Source: Clostridia bacterium
GTDB taxonomy: Bacteria > Bacillota > Clostridia > UBA1212 > UBA1255
DNA: 59,813 nt
NCBI GenBank assembly: GCA_016287565.1
Contig: JAEFAM010000002.1
Span: forward strand, 71,648 to 131,460
Direction: 5' to 3'
In this document: positions 35,990-45,166 of the stretch, piece by piece
How positions within the stretch are numbered: the stretch's first letter is position 1
Layout: each line of letters begins with the position of its first letter
Program-made: the position numbers and the translations under genes
The notes under the pieces: generated by a model
Databases searched by the model: none
Told to the model about the DNA's origin: nothing
What the model saw: the letters and a program-made list of their open reading frames with translations, nothing else

Positions 35990-38146
35990 TCAGGGGCGGT
36001 CTCCGGATCCCTCCGGCGTTCCGGCGGCGGGTACCGTCACAGCTTCCGTCATAAGCGAGCGATACGTCCGGGAAGACTCCAGGTCCGTCTTGGCAACGCT
36101 TCTGTCAAGCGCGAATTGCGTCTTGGAACGGCGGATCAGAAGTTTCAGCTCGGTAAAAATATCGATGCAGCATTTGAGCCGGTACCAGGAACAGTACGAA
36201 CCTTCTCCCGTCAGCCTCGCCCGGAGTCCGATCAGGTCGTTGAAGGTGAATTCGTCAGGCAGTTTCGAGATACCTCTGTATACGGCTCTCATGAATTCCG
36301 CGTCCGGCGCGAAACTCTCGAAGGTCGTATAGGGTTTATTATACATACAAAGGCGCCTTTTTTCAACATCGAGGTCGAAATCGTGAAGGTCGGTGACCTG
36401 AAGCGAAAGCTGGTCGGGCCTGAATCCGTCCCGCTTGGGAGTGCACAGCGCGGACACCCGGCCCATGTGGCGCACGGTCTCGTAGAGATTGCCGCAGCGG
36501 AACGCGATGCCGTCGATCCTGAGAATCTCTCCTCCGGGGCCTGTGGCGGAGAACGAGAGCCTTAGATGGGCATTGTCCGCGCCTATCCTGGCGGCGCTTA
36601 CGAGCGTCAGGCCGGTGACGATGATCTGGGGAGGACGGTTGCCCTCGCCGAAGGGCTCGAAGGCATTTATCATATCCGCGAAAGCCACGTCCACCATAGA
36701 GGCGTGCATCATCAGATCCGCCGTGTACTCCTGAACGTTGCCGGCTTCCGCAGCTCCCCTGTCGACGTAATATTTGTTGAAGGCGTCGATAAACGGCCTC
36801 AGGTTCGACCGTTTTATGGACAATCCCGCGGCTCTGGAATGGCCTCCGAACCTCTCGAAAAAGGCGGAGCAGCTCAGCATAGCGTCGTATATGTCGATGC
36901 CTTCCACGGATCTGCCCGAGCCTTTATAGATAGGATCCTCCCCGTCTTCCTGCAGCGTCAATACGATCGCAGGCCTGACGAATTTTTCTGCCAGCCTTGA
37001 GGCGACGATCCCCAGCACGCCCTGGTGCCACGTCTCCCCGAGGCTCACTACCAGCTTGTCGTCGGGCCCCGTCAGCATCCTTTCGGGATTCAGGGAGTCG
37101 TTGAATATTTCCTGCTCAATGTTTTTGCGAAGGGCGTTGTCGTCGGAAAGCTTCTGGGCGGCTTCCGCGGCCTCGTCGTCGGTGTCAGAGAGCATCACTC
37201 TGATGGCGTTCTCGGCGGAACCCAGGCGGCCCGCGGCGTTGATCTTGGGGATGACTTTAAACGAAAGGTCGTTGGCGGTGAAATTACTGTCGCCGTAAAT
37301 GCCTGCGGCGGTGAGCAGCGCCCTGATGCCCGGGCCGAAAGCCGTCGACTCTTCCTCTCCGGAGGTCCCGGATCCGAATCCCGTGCGGCGGATGGCCCTT
37401 CGCATAGCCTCAAGGCCGAGGCGTACGTAGGTGCGGTTCTTGTCCTTAAGAGGCACGCTGTCTGCCACAGTGGCAATGGCGGCGCACATCAGATAGCCTT
37501 CGGTTTCCCTGTCGCTGATGCCCAGCTCCCGGGCAATGGCTCTCACCAGCGTGTACGCCACTCCCGCGCCGCATTCGTCCCTGAACCCGAACTCACTCTC
37601 TTCGAGATGGGGGTCAACGATCACCGCGCAGCCGGGCAGGTCTCCCGAAGGCAGGTGATGGTCCGTGATCACCATGGTGATGCCCAGCGCCTCCGCCCTG
37701 GCGGCCGCAGCCACCGCGGTGATGCCGTTGTCCACCGTAACGATCAGCTCCACGCCCTGCTCGCACATCCGGTCAACCGCTTCAGGCGTGATGCCGTATC
37801 CTTCTCCGAACCTGTCGGGAATGTGATACTCCGCATCGGCCTCCAGGTAGTTGACCAGGAAATGGTATATGATAGCCGTGGCGCAGATGCCGTCGCAGTC
37901 GTAATCTCCAAACACGGCGATCCTGCCGCCGTCCTCGGCAGTCGACATTATAAGTTCCGCAGCCGCCAACAGCGACGGATCCTCCGGCACCTCGGGAAGC
38001 ACCTGAGGCACGAAGAACGAATTGACCTCTTCCGGGGCAACGTTTCTGGCGCGCAAAAGCAGTTCCTCCGCTTTTTCCGCCGCGGAGGAAGGATCTCCTG
38101 CCTCTATTATATTTCGAGGATCTATGATCCATCTTCTGTCAAGCAT
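35990..38146 (-). CDS. recJ: Single-stranded-DNA-specific exonuclease RecJ
   Basis: RecJ degrades single-stranded DNA 5' to 3' in recombination and repair. The 718-residue protein has the DHH-family motifs AVFGDYDCDGICATAI, VITDHHLPSGDLPG and a DHHA1 domain with GGHSRAAGLSI near residue 435, followed by the OB fold and a clostridial C-terminal extension. Its ATG has GGAG four bases upstream. It is the first gene of the operon with relA; the two-component system lies upstream. Confidence 0.95.
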   Translation of the reverse strand: MLDRRWIIDPRNIIEAGDPSSAAEKAEELLLRARNVAPEEVNSFFVPQVLPEVPEDPSLLAAAELIMSTAEDGGRIAVFGDYDCDGICATAIIYHFLVNYLEADAEYHIPDRFGEGYGITPEAVDRMCEQGVELIVTVDNGITAVAAAARAEALGITMVITDHHLPSGDLPGCAVIVDPHLEESEFGFRDECGAGVAYTLVRAIARELGISDRETEGYLMCAAIATVADSVPLKDKNRTYVRLGLEAMRRAIRRTGFGSGTSGEEESTAFGPGIRALLTAAGIYGDSNFTANDLSFKVIPKINAAGRLGSAENAIRVMLSDTDDEAAEAAQKLSDDNALRKNIEQEIFNDSLNPERMLTGPDDKLVVSLGETWHQGVLGIVASRLAEKFVRPAIVLTLQEDGEDPIYKGSGRSVEGIDIYDAMLSCSAFFERFGGHSRAAGLSIKRSNLRPFIDAFNKYYVDRGAAEAGNVQEYTADLMMHASMVDVAFADMINAFEPFGEGNRPPQIIVTGLTLVSAARIGADNAHLRLSFSATGPGGEILRIDGIAFRCGNLYETVRHMGRVSALCTPKRDGFRPDQLSLQVTDLHDFDLDVEKRRLCMYNKPYTTFESFAPDAEFMRAVYRGISKLPDEFTFNDLIGLRARLTGEGSYCSWYRLKCCIDIFTELKLLIRRSKTQFALDRSVAKTDLESSRTYRSLMTEAVTVPAAGTPEGSGDRP

Positions 38147-38212
38147 TTTTCTCCGTTCCGTTCTGTTCCCGCACCTTGACGGTATCCGCGCGCCGTCGGT
38201 TCCCGCGCTGCC

Positions 38213-39805
38213 TCAGGCCACTCCGCCTCCCACGAAATCGAATATAAATTCCGTATCGCCGCCTGGCACGCTCCGCACCGAGATGCCTATCCCGTGGCGC
38301 ACCGCTATCTGCCTGGCGATCGAAAGCCCCAGCCCCGTGCCGTTCTTGTTGGTCTCGGACCTGGTGCGGTAAAATCTCTCGAAAATATAAGGCAACTCTT
38401 CAGCCTCGATGCCTTTTCCCACGTTCTTCACCGTCAACGTCCCGTTCTGCAGCGCCACGTTCACCGGGTTCGACACGTCCTCCGTAAACTTGACGGCGTT
38501 GTCAAGCACGATCAGCAGCATCTGGCGCACTCTGTCGTAGTCGCCCTTGAACGGGAACTCCGTGGTATCGAACTCGAAATCCACTGCCAGCTCTCTGGCG
38601 TCCGCCACCCGCCTTGCCGAACGCACCGCGTCCGATATGGCGTCGTAGAGATTGAACTGGGAGATGTTCATGGAGAAGTCCGGATTCTGCAACCTGGAAA
38701 GATCCAGCAGGTCGTTGACCAGCCGCTGCATATATTTGCTCTCCTTCAGCATCTCGCCGTGGTAGTTCCTGACCAGCTCCGGATCCTTTACGACGCCGTC
38801 GCACAGCGCCTCCAGCGAGCCGCGCATCACGGTCACGGGCGTTCTCAGCTCGTGGGAGATGTTGGCGATGAAATCCTGCCTCAGCTTCTGCAGCTTCTCG
38901 CTCTCCGCGTTGGCCTTCTCCAGCTTCTCGCCCATATTGTCGACGGTCTCGGCCAGCACGCCTATCTCGTCGTCCCGCCTGACTCCCGTCCTGGCGGTGT
39001 AGTCGCCCTCGGATATCATCGTCGCGGCGTCGTTGATCTTTAAAAGGGGCCTGGTGAAGTTTCTCGACATCAGCATCGCCACCAGGAAACCGATCCCCAG
39101 CGCGCCTACGATACTGACCGCCATCGTGATCAGACCGCTCTTCATATCGTCGAGAATGCCCAGTGACGAAGCGTGAATTACCACGGCTCCTATAGTGGTG
39201 CCGTCCCGCTTCAGCATCGGTTCTCCCACTGAGATCGTGCCCTCGGAAAACAGGTTTCCAAAGATCCTCGTGGTGCCTTTATTGCCTTCGAACAGCATCT
39301 CTATGAACTGCTTCTGCGACTCTCCCAGATGTTCGAATTCCGTGTCAACGTACTTTTCGTTCCGCATCAGGAACAGCATGTCGTATCCGTCGCCTGTTTC
39401 GTTGGGGGCAATGAGCCACACGGTGGCGTTGGTCAATTTAGATATCAGTCTGGCAAGGATCGACACGCTGAGCCGCACCTCGCCGTCGGGCATGAATCCG
39501 CCGCCGAACTCTCCTCCCGCCTGATCGGACTGCCTCTCCCCGTCCTCAGATTCCGCCCGGTACGGGTCGTTCCCCTGATTCTCGGGCCAGCCCAGCGTAA
39601 AAGTGCCCTGTCTCTGGGTGATGGAAAGCACCATCTCGCTGATACCGGCGGCAACGCTGCCGAGGTTGTTCTCGTATGCGTTTTTGGAATTGATATAAAG
39701 CAGCGACGAGAAGACGGAACCGATCACCACCACGAACAACAGCAGGCACGTAGTGATATAAACGGTCAATCTTCTCGCGATCCCGAATTTTATGTTGCGT
39801 TTCAT
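38213..39805 (-). CDS. Sensor histidine kinase with HAMP domain
   Basis: The 530-residue kinase has an N-terminal membrane helix (about 14-35), a sensor domain outside the cell with acidic stretches, a second helix (about 225-247), a HAMP domain (FTRPLLKINDAATMI), the phosphorylated His318 in FIANISHELRTPVTVMRGS, then the N box (MLLIVLDNAVKFTEDV) and G2 box GTGLGLSIA. The outer domain resembles a PAS/dCache-type region but the signal is unknown. It is 11 bases after its response regulator gene, and recJ lies downstream. Confidence 0.95.
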   Translation of the reverse strand: MKRNIKFGIARRLTVYITTCLLLFVVVIGSVFSSLLYINSKNAYENNLGSVAAGISEMVLSITQRQGTFTLGWPENQGNDPYRAESEDGERQSDQAGGEFGGGFMPDGEVRLSVSILARLISKLTNATVWLIAPNETGDGYDMLFLMRNEKYVDTEFEHLGESQKQFIEMLFEGNKGTTRIFGNLFSEGTISVGEPMLKRDGTTIGAVVIHASSLGILDDMKSGLITMAVSIVGALGIGFLVAMLMSRNFTRPLLKINDAATMISEGDYTARTGVRRDDEIGVLAETVDNMGEKLEKANAESEKLQKLRQDFIANISHELRTPVTVMRGSLEALCDGVVKDPELVRNYHGEMLKESKYMQRLVNDLLDLSRLQNPDFSMNISQFNLYDAISDAVRSARRVADARELAVDFEFDTTEFPFKGDYDRVRQMLLIVLDNAVKFTEDVSNPVNVALQNGTLTVKNVGKGIEAEELPYIFERFYRTRSETNKNGTGLGLSIARQIAVRHGIGISVRSVPGGDTEFIFDFVGGGVA

Positions 39806-39816
39806 AAAGGTCCGTT

Positions 39817-40515
39817 TCAGCCGTTGGAAGCGGTCTCGGCAAATTTGTATCCCACGCCCCAGAAGGTCTCGATCTCCCAGCCCTCATGGGGGAACTCGTC
39901 CAGCTTGGCCCTCAGGCGCTTGATGTGCGAGTCAACGGTCCGGCTGTCTCCGTAATAATCGTAGCCCCAGATCTTGTCCAACAGCGAATCTCTGGAAAAG
40001 ACCTTGTTTTTGTTGTTGGCCAGCAGCCACAGTATCTCGATCTCTTTTTTAGTGAGTTTGACGACGTTGCCCCCGACTTCCACCACGTAATTTTCCAGGT
40101 TGATCTCCAGGTTTCCGCAGGTGAACACCTTCTCCTGGACCGTATTGACCGTGATGCGCCTCATAATGGCTCTGACTCTGGCCATGACTTCGTCGTTGGC
40201 GAAAGGTTTGACTATATAGTCATCGGCGCCTATGTCGAGGCCCATGATCTTCTCGAAATCCTCTCCCCTGGCGGTGATCATGATGATGGGTACGGAGGAC
40301 TCTTTTCTGATCTCTCTGCAGACCTGGAAGCCGTCGCGCTTTGGCATCATAACGTCCAGCAAAATGATATCCGGCTTGTCTTTGCGGAAGGACTCCAGGG
40401 CCGCTTCGCCGTCGTGGGCAAGTATCACGCTGTAGCCTTCGTTTATGGCGTACTGCTCCAGCACCGAGGTGATCTGAACGTTATCGTCGGCAATTAACAT
40501 TTTAGGTCGTGTCAT
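39817..40515 (-). CDS. OmpR-family response regulator
   Basis: The 232-residue protein has a receiver domain (phosphoacceptor Asp in IILLDVMMPKRDG, near 51; KPFAND near 103) and a winged-helix DNA-binding domain (RDSLLDKIWGYDYYGDSRTV). A frame from 40551 adds 12 residues, but the ATG at 40515 has GGAGG seven bases upstream. Its promoter carries a direct repeat typical of binding sites for this family, so autoregulation is likely. It pairs with the kinase at 38213-39805. Confidence 0.95.
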   Translation of the reverse strand: MTRPKMLIADDNVQITSVLEQYAINEGYSVILAHDGEAALESFRKDKPDIILLDVMMPKRDGFQVCREIRKESSVPIIMITARGEDFEKIMGLDIGADDYIVKPFANDEVMARVRAIMRRITVNTVQEKVFTCGNLEINLENYVVEVGGNVVKLTKKEIEILWLLANNKNKVFSRDSLLDKIWGYDYYGDSRTVDSHIKRLRAKLDEFPHEGWEIETFWGVGYKFAETASNG

Positions 40516-40541
40516 CTGAAAACCTCCGTTTCTTTTGCGTA

Positions 40542-40570
40542 ATTGTAGCATAAAAAACGGGCGCGAACAA
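40542..40570 (-). promoter_or_regulatory. Promoter of the two-component system
   Basis: Minus-strand TTGTTC (40570-40565), 17-base spacer ending TATGC (extended -10), and TACAAT (40547-40542), 27 bases before the start of the response regulator. Confidence 0.65.
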
Positions 40571-40601
40571 CCGCCGCGGCAGATCGTTTCTCGGACGTTT
40601 T

Positions 40602-40619
40602 TTTGACGAATCTTTGACG
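40602..40619 (+). promoter_or_regulatory. Direct repeat TTTGACG, possible regulator binding site
   Basis: TTTGACG occurs at 40602-40608 and again at 40613-40619, an 11-base spacing typical of tandem binding by OmpR-family winged-helix regulators. It lies 32-49 bases upstream of the -35 box of the response regulator gene. Confidence 0.5.
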
Positions 40620-40671
40620 GAGCGGCCGCGTTCAGGGCAATGAGACCGGGGCGGAGAGCAACCGGGCGCGG

Positions 40672-41610
40672 CTAATCTTTGATCTTTCCGGCCTTTTTCA
40701 GCATATCCACCGTTTCTGACAGCCACTCGTTGTAATGATCGTATTCAGGTCCAGTCCACCAGTCTAGTAGCTTGTTAAGCGCTTCGCGGTCTTCCTCGAT
40801 ATCGGAACATCTATACTGATCCGGATCTCTGTTGACGGTCACAAGGTGATTCCCGTCTTTTTTAAATTCGATGACGTATATGCAGAAACCCGTCCAGCTC
40901 CGGTGAGCGAACAAAGTGTCGTTCTCCATATACCAAAACCATTTGTCTTCCATCTCCTGGGGGATATTGCCTCTCCGCAAGGCGTCCATCTGGTCAGCCG
41001 TGAACGTTCGGGCAAGAACAAAAGTGTCATGGCTCTCTGGCATTTCCAGGGTATTCCAGTCTTTTTTATCCGCTATCTTATATTTCGAAGCGCCGGTTTG
41101 CCGGAACGCTTTTATCCCGTTCGACATCACGCTCTCACTCAGCACGGCAAAAACGATGTCGATATGCACTTCCGGGTGCTCGTCAAGGAACGTTCCGCAT
41201 GCCGTCAACGCTTCGAACCAGGCGTCCTGCTCCGGATAACCGAAAATGCCGGATGAGATCAGAGGAAATCCTACGGAGCGGCAATGATTACTGACGGCAA
41301 GATCCAAAGCGTTTATATAAGCGCTTCTAAGGAGTTCCGGTTCCCCTTGCCTTCCGCCGCGCCAGATCGGGCCAACGGCATGAATGATATATTTGGATCT
41401 GCTTTTAAACCCCGGCGTGATCACGGCGTCTCCGACGCTGCAGTGACCGATGGCATCGCACGCTTTTTGCAAGTCATTGTATCCGGCCGCTATGAAAATA
41501 GCTCCGCAAACTCCTCCGCCTGCGGCAAGTCGTTCGTTGGCGGCGTTGACGATTGCGTCGGTGTCTAATTCTGTAATACTTTTTATTTTGATTTCTATCG
41601 TGCTTTTCAT
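40672..41610 (-). CDS. Macro-domain protein with additional C-terminal domain
   Basis: The first about 170 residues form a macro domain (DAIVNAANERLAAGGGVCGAIF and the ligand loop SSGIFGYP) that binds or hydrolyses ADP-ribose derivatives. Residues about 185-312 form a second domain with FVLARTFTADQMDALRRGNI, EDKWFWYMENDTLFAHRSWTG and CIYVIEFKKDG. I recognise this pattern from small stand-alone bacterial proteins but not its function. The start ATG has no evident Shine-Dalgarno. Codon use looks somewhat more A/T-rich than in the ribosomal region. It may be a de-ADP-ribosylation enzyme, perhaps in stress or defence; uncertain. Confidence 0.8.
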   Translation of the reverse strand: MKSTIEIKIKSITELDTDAIVNAANERLAAGGGVCGAIFIAAGYNDLQKACDAIGHCSVGDAVITPGFKSRSKYIIHAVGPIWRGGRQGEPELLRSAYINALDLAVSNHCRSVGFPLISSGIFGYPEQDAWFEALTACGTFLDEHPEVHIDIVFAVLSESVMSNGIKAFRQTGASKYKIADKKDWNTLEMPESHDTFVLARTFTADQMDALRRGNIPQEMEDKWFWYMENDTLFAHRSWTGFCIYVIEFKKDGNHLVTVNRDPDQYRCSDIEEDREALNKLLDWWTGPEYDHYNEWLSETVDMLKKAGKIKD

Positions 41611-41676
41611 AGTATCTTATCAATTACAGTTGCTTAGTAGACTTTTATGCCTTAATTTCCTCTCATACCCTGCCTC

Positions 41677-42720
41677 TCACTCCCCCGCCTTACTCTCTTC
41701 CGCTATTGCCGTGGGTTCAAGTTGTTGCCTGGGCTTGATCATGAAATCGAGCCGTGACAACTTGTTCAGCGCCAGCGTGAATGGCTTCAGGGAGCAGATG
41801 AAAGTGATCGCCAGGGAGATGGCGACGCAGGAGGCCAGGAGTACGTAATTCTTGCCCAGGTAGTTGTCCAGGCCGGTGCGCGTGATGACATCCCGGATGA
41901 GGCGGTGCAGGACGTATATTGCCAGGGTCCTTTCGCCGATATAGGTGAAGAATAGCCGCCTGCGTGGGATCAGGCACATCAATGCGAACAATACGATCGT
42001 TGACGCAACCAGCCAGACCGGGCGGAATACCAGCCCTTCTTTGTTGGACAAGCCGGTGAGGCTGAATGCTCTTGTCCCGAAAACGACCTTTAAGAACGTT
42101 GACAGTTTGTCGAAGAACAGGAACAGCGCTACGGTGTACGCGGCGAATAGGGCGCCGCCTGCGGCCCGGACCCAGGGCTTTATCTTTTTGATCAGTCCCC
42201 CGTCGAAATAAAACCCGGCCAGGAAGAACGGGAAGAATACGATGGCTTTCTGCAGCACCAGGAACGTCCCGCAGTCCTTGAAGAGGCCCACCGCCACGGA
42301 CAGACCGGCAAACAGTGGAAAACTGTATATGGGCTTTATCCGGGAAACGAACGGAATGAGCAAATGCCACATAAACATTGCCAGCATATACCATGTGGCG
42401 CTGCTGGTCTGAAGCAGTGAATCGGGACTGAAACGGTGCGTGAATATCAGATCTATGATCCAGATACAGACGGTATATGCCACGTACAAAATAAGGAATC
42501 CAACCAGTTTCTGTGTCTTTCCGTCTTTCCGGACGTAGCTTTTGGAGAAGTACCCGGACACGAAAACGAATGCGGGCATATGGAAAAAGTAGACCCAGTA
42601 AAGGGTCTCACGGACGGCATCCCCTTCGTCCATAACGACAAGTAGGAAATGGCCTAAAACGACAAGGAAGATCAATACGGCTTTGAGGTTGTCCCAATAC
42701 GCGTCCCGCGTTTCTTTCAT
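41677..42720 (-). CDS. Acyltransferase 3 family membrane protein
   Basis: The 347-residue integral membrane protein has about ten predicted helices and the family motif AYWDNLKAVLIFLVVLGHF with the conserved His, then FFHMPAFVFVSGYFSK. Relatives O-acylate sugars of cell wall or exported polysaccharides. A TTG at 42741 extends the frame by seven codons, but that stretch contains the AGAGGTG site serving the ATG at 42720. The gene stands alone between the macro-domain gene and divergent asnS. Confidence 0.88.
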   Translation of the reverse strand: MKETRDAYWDNLKAVLIFLVVLGHFLLVVMDEGDAVRETLYWVYFFHMPAFVFVSGYFSKSYVRKDGKTQKLVGFLILYVAYTVCIWIIDLIFTHRFSPDSLLQTSSATWYMLAMFMWHLLIPFVSRIKPIYSFPLFAGLSVAVGLFKDCGTFLVLQKAIVFFPFFLAGFYFDGGLIKKIKPWVRAAGGALFAAYTVALFLFFDKLSTFLKVVFGTRAFSLTGLSNKEGLVFRPVWLVASTIVLFALMCLIPRRRLFFTYIGERTLAIYVLHRLIRDVITRTGLDNYLGKNYVLLASCVAISLAITFICSLKPFTLALNKLSRLDFMIKPRQQLEPTAIAEESKAGE

Positions 42721-42775
42721 AATTCTTTGCACCTCTGGCAATAAAGCGGCATCTCAGTGGAAGCCTTCGGCTGCG

Positions 42776-42805
42776 GTTATATTAATAAAATACAGCATGT
42801 TACAA
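42776..42805 (-). promoter_or_regulatory. Promoter candidate of the acyltransferase gene
   Basis: Minus-strand TTGTAA (42805-42800), 18-base spacer and TATAAC (42781-42776). It lies 56 bases upstream of the ATG in an A/T-rich region. Confidence 0.45.
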
Positions 42806-42931
42806 TTAAAGACAACAAAAATCTTTAAAAAAGCACAATGCATCACACTTTTTTCGAAAATCACGAAAAACGTTATGGTGCTGTCCTTTGACGCCTTATT
42901 TCCGCTCTGTTCCGGGAAGCGACGATCAGTC

Positions 42932-42960
42932 TTTACTCAGCCGCGAAAAAGTGATAAAAT
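42932..42960 (+). promoter_or_regulatory. Promoter of asnS
   Basis: Plus-strand TTTACT (42932-42937), 17-base spacer, TAAAAT (42955-42960), about 32 bases before the ATG. The short distance leaves no room for a T-box leader. Confidence 0.65.
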
Positions 42961-42991
42961 CTCCCGGTAAAACTTTCCCAAGGGGAGATGT

Positions 42992-44392
42992 ATGACCATG
43001 CAGAGAACAGCGATAAAAGAATTGTTCGAGATTTTCAAAAACGGAGCGGAAGGCCTTGACGGCAGGAACGTCACGGTCTGCGGCTGGGCACGCACGGTGC
43101 GCGCTTCCAACGCCTTCGGATTCATTGAGCTCAACGACGGCAGCTATTTCACGTCGCTTCAGGTGGTTTTCGAGAACGGAAAGCTTCCCAACTACGCCGA
43201 GATCGCCGCGCTGAACGTGGGTTCCGCCGTCATCGTTAAGGGCAATATCGTTGTCACGCCCCAGGCCAAGCAGCCTTTCGAGATCCACGCGGAGGAAATA
43301 CAGATCGAGGGCGCGTCAACGCCGGATTATCCCCTTCAGAAGAAGAAGCACTCCCTTGAATACCTCAGGACCATCGCTCATCTGAGGGCGCGCACCAACA
43401 CTTTCAGCGCCGCTTTCAGGATCCGCAGCGCAGCGGCCTTCGCGATCCACAAGTTCTTCCAGAGCCGCGGCTTCGTGTACGTGCACACTCCCATCATTTC
43501 CTGCTCTGACGCCGAGGGCGCCGGAGAGATGTTCCAGGTGACCACGATCGATCCTGCGGAAGTTAAGGGGCCGGTGGATTATTCCGAAGACTTTTTCGGG
43601 AAAAAGGCGTACCTCACCGTGTCCGGACAGCTGCAGGGCGAGGCCATGGCAATGGCTTTCGGCAGCATATACACCTTCGGACCCACCTTCCGCGCAGAGC
43701 GTTCCTACACCCAGCGCCACGCCGCCGAATTCTGGATGATCGAGCCCGAGATCGCATTTGCAGATCTCAGCGACAATATGGAACTGGCCGAAGCAATGAT
43801 CAAATCCGTGCTGGGCGACATACTTGACGGATATATGCCGGAGCTGGAATTCCTGAACAGATTTTACGACAACGGCCTCATCGAGCGGCTTCGTTTCGTG
43901 AAGGACTCCCCCTTCGCCCGCGTCACCTACACCGAGGCCATCGAGATACTGGAGAAGGTCAACGACCGTTTTGAGTACAAGGTCCACTGGGGTTCCGATC
44001 TGCAGACGGAGCACGAGAGATATCTTACGGAAGAAGTGTTCAAGCGCCCGTTGTTCGTCACGGACTATCCCAAGGAGATCAAGGCGTTCTATATGCGCCT
44101 GAACGACGACGGCAAGACCGTTGCCGCCATGGACTGCCTGGTCCCGGGCATCGGCGAGATCATCGGCGGAAGCCAGCGTGAGGAGCGCATCGACGTGCTG
44201 GACGCCAGGATCAAGGAGCTGGGGCTCGACCCGGATTCTTACGACTGGTATATGGATCTGCGCAGGTACGGCGGCACAAACCACGCGGGCTTCGGCCTGG
44301 GCTTCGAGCGCCTTATTATGTACCTTACCGGCATCAGCAACATCCGCGACGTGCTGCCCTTCCCCAGGACAACCGGTTCGGCGCTGTTCTGA
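42992..44392 (+). CDS. asnS: Asparaginyl-tRNA synthetase
   Basis: The enzyme charges tRNA-Asn. The 466-residue class II synthetase has an N-terminal OB fold ([20 protein letters not shown]), motif 2 ([20 protein letters not shown]) and motif 3 ([20 protein letters not shown]). The DNA contains a GGGGAG site before two candidate ATGs, at 42992 and 42998; the first is only four bases from it, so the second cannot be excluded. A 17-base piece including the last codons is duplicated just after the stop (see the repeat at 44375-44415). Confidence 0.97.
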   Translation: MTMQRTAIKELFEIFKNGAEGLDGRNVTVCGWARTVRASNAFGFIELNDGSYFTSLQVVFENGKLPNYAEIAALNVGSAVIVKGNIVVTPQAKQPFEIHAEEIQIEGASTPDYPLQKKKHSLEYLRTIAHLRARTNTFSAAFRIRSAAAFAIHKFFQSRGFVYVHTPIISCSDAEGAGEMFQVTTIDPAEVKGPVDYSEDFFGKKAYLTVSGQLQGEAMAMAFGSIYTFGPTFRAERSYTQRHAAEFWMIEPEIAFADLSDNMELAEAMIKSVLGDILDGYMPELEFLNRFYDNGLIERLRFVKDSPFARVTYTEAIEILEKVNDRFEYKVHWGSDLQTEHERYLTEEVFKRPLFVTDYPKEIKAFYMRLNDDGKTVAAMDCLVPGIGEIIGGSQREERIDVLDARIKELGLDPDSYDWYMDLRRYGGTNHAGFGLGFERLIMYLTGISNIRDVLPFPRTTGSALF

Positions 44393-44415
44393 TCAGTTGG
44401 TTCGGCGCTGTTCTG
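44375..44415 (+). repeat. 17-bp direct duplication at the 3' end of asnS
   Basis: GGTTCGGCGCTGTTCTG occurs at 44375-44391 and at 44399-44415, a 24-base period. The first copy includes the asnS stop codon region. It looks like a local replication slippage event. Confidence 0.7.
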
Positions 44416-44476
44416 GTCCGCCGCGTTTGCGACCGCTTGTAAAACCGTTTTTTAGACTGCGAAGGAGGTCAACGTT

Positions 44477-45043
44477 ATGAGAAAAGATCTTGGTGTTTTT
44501 CCGGCTGTATTCCCTATGCCGGTGCTGATGATAGCCACCTACGGAGAAGACGGCAGCGTTGACGTTATGAACGCCGCCTGGGGCACCGCCTGCGGCATGG
44601 ACAAGGTAGCGCTCTGCATCTACGGGCACGAGACCAACAAAAATATTGACCGGAGCAAGGCCTTTACGGTGGCCGTGGCGGATGCCGCCCACGTTGCAGA
44701 AGCCGATTTCTTCGGTATCGCCAGCGCCGGAAAGCTGAAGGACAAGTTCGCCCGCACCGGCCTGACCGCCACCAAGAGCAAGTGGGTCAACGCTCCGGTC
44801 ATCGAGGAGTTCCCCATCACGATGGAATGCGAATACGTGGAGACGGTCAATACCGAAGGCGTCCGCTGCGTCGTTGGCCGCATCGTCAACGTGACGGCTA
44901 AGGAGGAAGTGCTGGACGACAAGGGCAAAGTGGATGCTTCCAAACTGGACGCGATCCTGTTCGACCAGTTTGGCCGTAAATATTTCAAGATCGGCGAGGA
45001 AGCCGGCGGCGCCTGGCAGGCGGGAATGGGATTGATGAAGTGA
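44477..45043 (+). CDS. Flavin reductase-like (flavoredoxin-type) protein
   Basis: The 188-residue protein has the FMN-binding split barrel of flavin reductases: FPMPVLMIATYGEDGSVDV, AFTVAVADAAHVAEADFFG and VVGRIVNVTAKEEVLDD. Relatives reduce flavins or take part in anaerobic redox reactions. GGAGG lies eight bases before the ATG. It is downstream of asnS but no pathway link is evident; it may be co-transcribed. A terminator follows. Confidence 0.85.
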   Translation: MRKDLGVFPAVFPMPVLMIATYGEDGSVDVMNAAWGTACGMDKVALCIYGHETNKNIDRSKAFTVAVADAAHVAEADFFGIASAGKLKDKFARTGLTATKSKWVNAPVIEEFPITMECEYVETVNTEGVRCVVGRIVNVTAKEEVLDDKGKVDASKLDAILFDQFGRKYFKIGEEAGGAWQAGMGLMK

Positions 45044-45103
45044 TCGAAACGGCGCTTCACTCTGGCCCTTAAAAGTCGGCAGCTAATTGAAACAACTAAA
45101 AAT

Positions 45104-45140
45104 AAAACGGTATCGCCTCCGTGGCAATACCGTTTTTTTT
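45104..45140. terminator. Bidirectional terminator between flavin reductase gene and polC
   Basis: AAACGGTAT.GCC pairs with GGC.ATACCGTTT around a short loop, with A-rich sequence before and T8 after. It serves the plus-strand gene and the converging polC transcript. Confidence 0.85.
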
Positions 45141-45166
45141 GCGTCTTAAAATCGATTTCAATGCGT

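Noticed and set aside
42961-42991. T-box leader for asnS
   Set aside because: The -10 box is only about 32 bases from the start codon, so no leader structure can fit.
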